Source: Calliopum simillimum (Eukaryota; Arthropoda; Insecta; Diptera; Lauxaniidae). From it: a DNA stretch of 64,000 nt. Positions 56,960 to 64,000 of this stretch are shown here, in pieces (position 1 is the stretch's first letter; every line of letters begins with the position of its first letter). A program made the translations under genes and the position numbers. A model generated the notes under the pieces. That model searched no databases, was not told the origin of the DNA, and was given only the letters and a program-made list of their open reading frames with translations. The DNA is taken from NCBI GenBank assembly GCA_951812925.1, contig OX638368.1, positions 18,601,187-18,665,186 of the forward strand, in the 5' to 3' direction.

Positions 56960-59303
56960 TCAACTACGTTAACTCAAAAAATTTTATAAAAGATGTTGAA
57001 CTTGAGGAAAGACATTCATGTCAACACCTCTGTAGTACAATTAGGTAACTCAAATTTTCTAGTATCTACATTATTAATGCGGTCAGGTCTTCTGTACCCT
57101 TAATTTCTCGTAAAATCAGTCCTATGAAACTGCCTCAAAATATTTTGAGTTTAATAAAAATTAGGAATTATTATCGACGCGAATGGAGTAGATATCGGTT
57201 GCAAGCCGATTACAATGTATTTAATAGATATACTTATTTAATTCGTGAAGAAATAAAAAAATTCAGAAATAAGAACTGGAACAATAAACTGCTGTCGCTT
57301 GAAAAAGGCTCTAAACCCTTCTGGAACATTGCTAAATTGTTAAGGAAAAAATACACCCAAATTCCACCGATTATTCAAGATAATAATACCATTATTCGTA
57401 ACAACGATAAAGCTATTTGTCTTGCTGAATCATTTCTGCAAAATCATAAAGTTTCTGAAAATCTGGGAAGCATTTCCTTTAACAACTGTGTCAATACAGT
57501 AATATCGCGTTTGGACTACACTATTGCAGATGCCCAAATGAATGACTACATAGCATCAGGTACAATTAAAGAAATAATTCGTGATCTTCATCCAAGAAAA
57601 GCTACCGGCCTTGATGATATAAGAAATGATATGCTAAAACAACTTCCTAGTTGTGCTGTAAAATTCTTTACCTATATTATAAATTCCTGTTTGAAGCTGC
57701 AATACTTTCCAGATACTTGGAAAGTAGCCAAAGTTATTCCCATAGCTAAGCCTGGAAAACCAAAAAATAAATCCGATAGCTACAGGCCTATTAGTCTTTT
57801 AAGCAGTCTTAGCAAAGTTTTGGAAAAAGTGATTAAAGACAAAATGTTAAAATTTATAGAAGAAAAAAGCATTATACCTGATGAGCAGTTTGGTTTTAGA
57901 AGGTTTCACAGCACAACTCACCAAATAAAAAGGATAGTTAAATACGTAAAATCTAATTTCGAATTAAAGAAATCAACCGGGCTTGTTCTACTTGACATAG
58001 AAAAAGCCTTTGATTCAGTTTGGCATAATGGGTTATTATTTAAGCTCGTAAATTACGGTTTTCCTTTACAATTAATCAAAATAGTAAAAAGCTTTCTCAC
58101 AAATAGATTCTTTTGTGTTCATATAAATGATGAACATTCTGATTTCATCAATATACCAGCTGGAGTTCCTCAAGGATCAGTGATAGGACCACTGCTTTAT
58201 ATTATCTATTGCTCCGATTTTCCCAGGTCTTCGAATAGCGAATATGGTGCCTATGCTGATGATACAGCAATATTTTATGCGCATGAATTTGGTCAAAATG
58301 TTTTGACTGAATTACAATGCAAACTAAATAATGTTATACAATACTTTGATAAGTGGAAAATTAAAATTAACGCTAGTAAAACACAAGCCATCTTTTTTAC
58401 GAGAAAAAGAAGAGTTTGGTTTTTACCTAGCTCGGAAATAGTAATTAACGGATTTAAAGTTCCATGGTCAAATAATGTTAAGTATCTAGGAGTTCACCTT
58501 GACCAAAAACTAATTTTTCGGGAGCATGTCACGAATACAATAAATAAATTCAATATAGCTAAGAAAATGCTGTATCCGTTAATAAATCGATACTCAAAAT
58601 TAAGTAATGAAAACAAAATTATAATTACAAAAGTTATCTTTCAATCAATAATATTATATGCTTGTCCTGTCTGGGGTTCTTGTGCAAAAATGCATATAAA
58701 TAAATTACAAGTTTACCAAAACAAACTTTTAAAAATGAATTTAAATTTACCTTGGCATTTCTCAACAAAAGAATTGCATAAAAAATCCAATGTTAATTTA
58801 ATATCAGCTCGTATTCTAAAAATAACTGCTAAATTTATAATGTTGAGTCGCATTTCTGACAATTCTTTGATCCCTTCTTTATATTAAAAATATTTAAAAA
58901 TTCTCTTTATTTAATTTTTAATATTTGTAAAACATGAGTACGTATTTCTTGAAGTTTTAATTCTGTAACAAATATTGCTTATTTATTTTCGATAATTCAT
59001 ATGGAAATTTATATCGTTTAGATTTGTTTATTGTTTTCAAGCTCTTGTAATTGCTAAAATTTTCTTTAGCCGTATCTAGTCACTCCTTAGTTTTAAGTCT
59101 CAGTTGGAAGGTTTTTGCTTGTATTTTTCCTTCACAAATTTAAATAATTATTTTGTATATAGTTCATAAATTTAACGACAATTATCTAAATAAAGATTTT
59201 CTAGCTGTAAGGTTTATACCATATCTCTTTAAATTGTGTGATAACTATAAGTTTTATAACGTTTTCTAGTACTTAATAAATTAATTAAAAAAAAAAAAAA
59301 AAA
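56960..59303 (+). mobile_element. Jockey-like LINE, 5' truncated, poly(A) tail
   Basis: Coding resemblance starts near 56960 (VNSKNFIKDVEL, then after a frame change NTSVVQL), runs through the reverse transcriptase ORF, and is followed by a 400-bp 3' UTR ending in an A-run at about 59287-59303. The endonuclease and gag-like ORF are missing, which is typical of 5' truncation during target-primed reverse transcription. I could not define a target duplication. Confidence 0.85.
57124..58887 (+). CDS. Jockey-type reverse transcriptase, intact RT domain
   Basis: An RNA-dependent DNA polymerase that would copy LINE RNA at a nicked target site. The open frame of 587 residues starts at the first ATG; in-frame sequence extends back to about 57049, so this ATG is not the native start. 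Motifs: KATGLDDI (159-166), SYRPISLLSSLSKVLEK (219-235), GFRRFHSTTHQ (257-267), LVLLDIEKAFDSVWH with the first catalytic Asp at 291, AGVPQGSVIGPLLY (346-359), YGAYADDTAIFY with the YADD box at 377-380, and VKYLGVHLD (452-460). The thumb/C-terminal region runs to SRISDNSLIPSLY. No stops or frameshifts occur in the RT. It lacks its own endonuclease, so it is unlikely to move alone. The jockey clade is favoured by motif wording. Confidence 0.9.
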   Translation: MKLPQNILSLIKIRNYYRREWSRYRLQADYNVFNRYTYLIREEIKKFRNKNWNNKLLSLEKGSKPFWNIAKLLRKKYTQIPPIIQDNNTIIRNNDKAICLAESFLQNHKVSENLGSISFNNCVNTVISRLDYTIADAQMNDYIASGTIKEIIRDLHPRKATGLDDIRNDMLKQLPSCAVKFFTYIINSCLKLQYFPDTWKVAKVIPIAKPGKPKNKSDSYRPISLLSSLSKVLEKVIKDKMLKFIEEKSIIPDEQFGFRRFHSTTHQIKRIVKYVKSNFELKKSTGLVLLDIEKAFDSVWHNGLLFKLVNYGFPLQLIKIVKSFLTNRFFCVHINDEHSDFINIPAGVPQGSVIGPLLYIIYCSDFPRSSNSEYGAYADDTAIFYAHEFGQNVLTELQCKLNNVIQYFDKWKIKINASKTQAIFFTRKRRVWFLPSSEIVINGFKVPWSNNVKYLGVHLDQKLIFREHVTNTINKFNIAKKMLYPLINRYSKLSNENKIIITKVIFQSIILYACPVWGSCAKMHINKLQVYQNKLLKMNLNLPWHFSTKELHKKSNVNLISARILKITAKFIMLSRISDNSLIPSLY

Positions 59304-59690
59304 GATTTTTGGAAATTTGGATTTACACTGATTTTAGAGTTTTCTACTTTTGATTTTTCTTATGACCGCACAGAGGAATATAATTGTTATAATTTTTACT
59401 CCAATCAAGTAGCAACAAAATTAAATTAGTTAACACTAAGTTCCAATAATAAATAAAGAAACGTTTGAACTATTTACTGGTTTCGTGAAGTAATATTTAC
59501 AAATAAAATATAGAGAAGTAATAGAGTAATATTAACTCTAAATTGACTACATTTTCTTATACGCAGAGTAAATTATGCTTTCTGCCAGAAAAATATATAA
59601 TTACTTTTACTTTATAATTACATTAAAAATATCTTCTCTTCTTATACGAGATAAAATTGTATGTATGTTTATTTATATATTTATAAATAT
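59304..59690. other. Spacer, nothing recognised
   Basis: AT-rich DNA between the LINE tail and the tandem repeat. Confidence 0.4.
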
Positions 59691-59694
59691 ATTT

Positions 59695-60830
59695 TCTCGA
59701 GAACGGATGCAGCGATTTCAATGAAACTTTATCAAAGGATGCACTCTAGCATAAAATGGAGAATAAACAAGGTTTCAACTTTATAGCTGCCCACTAGGGG
59801 GCGTGGCACCGCCCTAAAGTTTAAACTTCATCTAGTCATAACTTCCAAACCATTAAAGGTATTTTGATGAAATTTAGTACACATCTACTTACTGTCAATG
59901 TCTTCTAACGGACAGAAAGTGGGCGGAATCGAAGAAGTGCCACGCCCACTTTTTAGCCATTGAAAATTTTGATTTAATATTACTCGAAAACGACTCCAAC
60001 AATTTTGATGAAAATTTAGGAGATGTTACCTCTGCAAACAAGGATTAATATGAAATGTGCCGTTATATTGGGAAAACTCGTTGAAGGGCGTGGCACCACC
60101 CACAAAATTATAATTCGGTATAAAAAGCAAACCAATAAAGTAATCAGTCTGAAATTAACTGTGAGGTGCGTAATTGCAAAAAGGCATCTCTGTTCTGAAA
60201 GTGGGCGAAATATTGCCATTGCGCGTGGAACCTCCCATACAAGCCAAATACGTTAAATGCTATTCTTCGCAAATGTTACAAGATATTTTAATGACATTTG
60301 GTATGTAGGTACAACTTATCAATGCTTTGTAATTAACGAAAAGTGGGCGGAATCGAGGAGGTACCACGCCCACTTTTTTGCCATTGAAAATTTTGATTTA
60401 ATGTTACTCGAAAACGACTCCAACAATTTTGATGAAAATTTAGGAGATGTTACCTCTGCAAACAAGGATTAATATGTAATATGCCATTATATTGGGAAAA
60501 CTCGTTGAAGGGCGTGGCACCACCCACAAAAATATAAAACGGTATAAAAAGAAAACTAATAAAGCAAACATTCTGAAATTAACTGTGAGGTGCGTAATTG
60601 CAAAAAGGCATCTCTGTTCTGAAAGTGGGCGAAATATTGCCATTGCGCGTGGAACCTCCCATACAAGCCAAATACGTTAAATGCTATTCTTCGCAAATGT
60701 TACAAGATATTTTAATGACATTTGGTATGTAGGTACTGCTTATTAATGCCTTATAATAACCGAAAAGTGGGCGGTATCGAAGAAGTACCACGCCCCCTTT
60801 TTAGCCGTTGAAAATTTTGATTTAATTCCC
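59695..60830 (+). repeat. 424-bp tandem repeat with GGGCGTGGC motifs
   Basis: GCCATTGAAAATTTTGATTT occurs at 59956 and 60380, and GCCGTTGAAAATTTTGATTT at 60803, so the period is 424 then 423 bp. Each unit has AAAGTGGGCGGAATCGA, TACCACGCCCACTTTT, GAAGGGCGTGGCACCACCCA, and AAAGTGGGCGAAATATTGCC. Two units are near complete; a more diverged unit precedes 59956. The wording resembles the tandem units in 28455-29411 and is common in fly Helentron-like repeats, so I infer a piece of such an element. Confidence 0.82.
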
Positions 60831-61214
60831 AATCAAAATAATGATTTGATTTGATTTCCCAATCAAAATAATGCTATTCATTTATTTTTAAGTTCTTCCG
60901 ATAATTCTTCATTTTCGATATTATATATTTATCGATACAATTCAAAACTTTTTTATGTTTTCCGAAGTTATTTTTTTTCGATAACCATGGATTTTTTGTT
61001 TTAATTTTTGATTATTTTCGAAGTTTAACTTTCTTTTTTAATAATTTTCAACGCTTCGTATAACACATAACTTGTTTTTATACGTATACAAGATATTTTA
61101 AGCTTTTTTTGATGAATTTTGTGATTTATCTGCACCACAAAAAAATAACTCTTAAATTATCATATTAAATAGTTGACCGAGCAAGGATCGGTCTCCAGGT
61201 ACTTTATATTAAGA

Positions 61215-61680
61215 CAGACATTTGCCTAATATAACAATTTTATACCTCTTCACCATATTGTTATTGTAAGTAAAAATAGTACAGTAAGCTCACACCATAA
61301 ATGCCACTTGACACGTGTTTTGATGGTATGTAGTAATAAAAATAATATGTTTCCATCTGCCAAACGGAAGTACCCTGGTTTGAGCTTTAGTACAGTCAGT
61401 TCGTTTATTTTTTTTTGTTTGAACTGTACAGTATGGTAAATATCAGAAAAAAAAATATAACCATCTTAACGCAATAGTTCTAGTAAAAACATTTATTTGC
61501 TTAATATAAAAATTTTATACCTTTCATCGAATAGGTCCAGTAGTGTAGAGGTCAAACTAGTTTGTTATTCTATGTAAAAATAATGTTTTTCAATCTATCA
61601 CCCTTGTTCGAATCCTGTGGATATCTGAGTTGACAAAAAAATACAAAGTTTTCATGTTTTTGTTTGTCCTGGTTTGCTGT
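61215..61680 (+). repeat. Two tRNA-derived SINE-like units
   Basis: Two homologous blocks start with ACATTTGCCTAATATAACAA and ACATTTATTTGCTTAATATA. The second has an A box TAGTGTAGAGG at 61541-61551 and a B box GTTCGAATCC at 61606-61615, the spacing of an internal RNA polymerase III promoter. The first has a decayed B box (GGTTTGAGCTT near 61378). Both are followed by T- and A-rich tails. Confidence 0.45.
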
Positions 61681-61879
61681 CTTATTAACTGAGAATAGCA
61701 AAAAATGTAGTATCACGAGAGAGGAATATGTGCGAAAAGTCACGTTCTGGTGCTCCGTTTTTTTAATAAATTTACGTGTAAATACGCTAATTAAAACTAA
61801 AAAAAAAATAACTAAAAAAATTGTTTTAATATCAATAATGTCGCACTGTTTCACATCTACATACTTATATTGGGTTATC

Positions 61880-62250
61880 CGTAATTGTGTTAATTTATTG
61901 ATTATTTTTAAAAAATTTTAATTTTTTGTTCGCCATTTAAATTGCTCGCTCATTCTTCTACCAATCACATCGCTCAATTTTCAGATACCTACTTGTTCAC
62001 TCAATTTTTAAATACTCGAATTCGAGTCTCGAAACTATCAAAACTTTCAATCGTCTCTCTACTGGTGAATAGGTAATGCAGACTAGCGAAAAGGTAATGT
62101 AAAGGGATACAATTGACGATTTGTAGGTCATCAACATTGAAAAATCGTCAATCCTATTTATGAAAATTCGTTAGTTGTGGAACAAGTACTAGTCCTGTTT
62201 GGAAGTAGTCAAAGACTAATCATGCACTAGTCCGATTAACTGCAGGGAAG
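61880..62250 (+). repeat. Dispersed repeat R3, copy 2
   Basis: Parallels 25555-25935 to the same end, ATTAACTGCAGGG. It carries an extra segment (CTTGTTCACTCAATTTTTAA) relative to copy 1. Confidence 0.65.
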
Positions 62251-62324
62251 TCATCGCAAGGGATCGTGAGACGTTTCATTTTGGCCCTATTTTGCCCTTA
62301 GGAGTTACAGGAGAATACATACAT

Positions 62325-62365
62325 ATACGGATGGAGCCCGGTTTGAATCCTAGTGTGGTAATTTT
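62325..62365 (+). other. Isolated B-box-like segment
   Basis: GAGCCCGGTTTGAATCCTAG followed by T-runs resembles a tRNA T-arm and may be the end of another SINE-like unit. No A box was found. Confidence 0.3.
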
Positions 62366-62639
62366 TTTTTTTGTTTATTTTTTTTTTGCTTGCACCTTAC
62401 AGTAAGGCAAATATAACATACATTTTTTTGAAAAAAATGTATATACTATATTTCAAATAGAGAAAACTATCAAAAATATTTGGGCACACTCCACATGTCT
62501 AGGAACTATATCGCAGAAAAAATTGGGATAATCTATATATTAGTTCAAAAGTGATAAGCAACATAGTGGTGCCTTGCAAGTCTTTTTTTCAGTAATAGAG
62601 AGGCACCTTACAAAAAAAGTACATTAGGTATAAATTTTA

Positions 62640-63140
62640 AATTAATTTAACGAAAACTGTTGCACCTTATTGACTGCAACGCGTAATAAATAAAAGTCAA
62701 AACCGATTAAGTTTTTTGTTAATATTTATTCAAAAATTTTGAATGCATTTCGGACCTAATACGGACCATCATCAGCAATACACTAACAGTATAAAAAGTT
62801 AAAATTCAAAAAGAAACATAAGAAAAAGAATTGAAACTAAATTCACCTCAAAACAAAATAAAAATTGAAATCTGTGGTGAATACGAAAATACTTTGGCAT
62901 TTACAATATAAAATTTTAATACTCAAACAAATCAAACAGCTGATAAAAACAACAAATGACAATTATTGAGTGAAAAGACAAAAATTGAGAGTGTGGTGAA
63001 TATATGCACTTTGAACAGTTACGTTATTCTAATAATAAAAAAACAGCTGATATATAACAACAACTAACAATTATTGAGTGTAATAGGTAAAATTACAAAA
63101 TGTATAAATTGCTTTAAATCATCTTAGGAATACGTGTAAG
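62640..63140 (-). mobile_element. Insert between foldback arms, class unknown
   Basis: Not related to the foldback. It contains a direct repeat of about 120 bp: AAACAGCTGATAAAAACAAC at 62936 and AAACAGCTGATATATAACAA at 63046, each followed by CAATTATTGAGTG. The minus strand carries a CTGATGA...GAAA core at 62748-62775. A Penelope-like origin is possible only by that core. Confidence 0.4.
62748..62775 (-). ncRNA. Hammerhead-ribozyme-like core, degenerate
   Basis: Minus strand: CTGATGA, T, GGTCC, loop GTATTA, GGTCC, GAAA. Stem II has four pairs and one U-U mismatch. Flanking GTATT and AATAT could form stem I. Stem III is not clean. Read as a possible ribozyme relic. Confidence 0.25.
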
Positions 63141-63484
63141 AATATTTTGGTTGGTATTAATTTTTTTTTTTGAGCAATTTTCGAAAAATTATAAAATGTG
63201 TCTAAAAATTCTGAAAAAATTCACATCTATTTTTTGGATGATCCTAAGTATTTTATGCCATGTACATTTTTTTCGTAAGTTTGTTTGTCTCTAATACTGA
63301 AAAAAGTCTTGCACGGTACCACATTATTGCTAATGACTTTTGAACCAATATCGATTACTCATATTTTTTTCTGTTATATAGTTTGTAGACTTGGTGAGTG
63401 CCACTATATTTTTCATAATTTTCTTAGTTGCGGCGAAGTTACTTAAATTTTTATTTATTTATTTGAAAAAAAAAAAACATCCTT

Positions 63485-64000
63485 AGCAATAAAACTTGTT
63501 AATGCAGCTGGAAGCAACAGTTTTTTCTTCAAAACACAGTTTTAATTATATCGATATCTTCTGTCGTCTTCGAAATATCGTAAACTGAAATATCAAAAAC
63601 CGTAGGTTATCGCTTTTTTCCATGTTTTTAGGTTAGAATAATTCGAAGAAAAAAAAAAAATATATCAAAATTTAAGCTGGGTTTTAAAGTAAAAGAGAAG
63701 AGCTTTAAGTTGTTTTATAATGTTTCATACACAGTAAACATTTTAGTTTAATTTTAAAACCAAAAATTTTTTATATGGAACAATGCCAAAAAAGTATTAA
63801 TTTAAACTATTTTGGAGTAAATTTCATACTTCTTTGGAAAAAAATCAGAATTCAACACCAAAAAAGTTTAATATCGATACTTAAGGTAAAAGTAAGAAAA
63901 GTAAACTATAATTTTTTGTTGTGTGGCTATGGATTTCCTTGTACATATAATATAATAATATCACTTCAAAAATATGGAAAAACCATATTTTAAGGAAAGA
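63485..64000. other. Spacer, nothing recognised
   Basis: AT-rich. The 72-codon frame near the edge has no known motif. Confidence 0.35.

Larger units (their letters stand above)
62445..63480. mobile_element. Diverged foldback copy, interrupted
   Basis: 62445-62635 resembles 24370-24590 (AATTGGGATAATCTATATAT, TTGCAAGTCTTTTTTTCAG). 63160-63430 resembles the mirrored arm of the same element (GATGATCCTAAGTATTTTAT, TTTTGAACCAATATCGATTA). The outer parts of both arms are missing. About 500 bp of unrelated sequence separates them. Confidence 0.6.

Overview
This window is AT-rich, gene-poor nuclear DNA from an insect, almost certainly a higher fly. The evidence is the mix of mobile elements: several mariner families, a rosa-like DD41D element of the kind first described in tephritid fruit flies, a jockey-type LINE, and a Helentron relative carrying the dipteran mini-me/DINE-1 core beside a GTCY-type microsatellite. 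A tephritid is my best guess, but the sequence does not prove it. I recognise no host protein exon, rRNA or complete tRNA. No open frame outside mobile elements looks like a conserved protein. The window is best read as intergenic, intronic or heterochromatic DNA built from layered, mostly dead transposons.

Layout. 1-7 kb: a palindromic MITE, a dispersed repeat (R1 copy 1), a TA-flanked pogo/jerky-like relic, and inverted GTGGGCACC motifs. 7-14.6 kb: a mariner, a second and larger pogo/jerky-like relic, an internally deleted mariner carrying its own insertion, and a foldback repeat. 16.2-17 kb: a 41-bp tandem array with two alternating unit types. 18.9-20.6 kb: a MITE split by a mariner. 22.8-25.5 kb: two foldback repeats, one a 1.8 kb near-perfect palindrome. 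27-29.7 kb: R1 copy 2, split by a Helentron-like insertion. 30.7-32.7 kb: an inverted repeat split by a 189-bp palindromic element, then a LINE RNase H relic split by a TTAA-flanked element. 33.8-35.9 kb: a MITE and a nearly intact DD37D element. 37.8-42 kb: two foldbacks, a mariner fragment and two relatives of the first MITE. 43.07-44.69 kb: about 324 copies of the pentamer CATAG with only two substitutions. 47-51.4 kb: a LINE C-terminal scrap, a rosa-like DD41D element and a 1.3 kb element with CCCARTGTGC ends. 52.8-55.9 kb: R1 copy 3, half a foldback, and a third GGGTAA-type element. 57-59.3 kb: a 5'-truncated jockey-like LINE with an open 587-codon reverse transcriptase. 59.7-63.5 kb: a 424-bp tandem repeat, tRNA-like SINE fragments, and a foldback copy whose insert carries a hammerhead-like core.

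How the parts relate. There is no pathway here. The biology is insertion history. In at least five places one element sits cleanly inside another, and three of these can be tested from the window alone, because the host repeat has an uninterrupted partner nearby. The most interesting patterns are: a foldback family that shares a central module but has different arms; a palindromic family with variable 2-bp target duplications; two pogo/jerky-like relics whose C-terminal zinc fingers are broken at different positions; and a short motif, CATGTCGTATGAGT, that recurs seven times.
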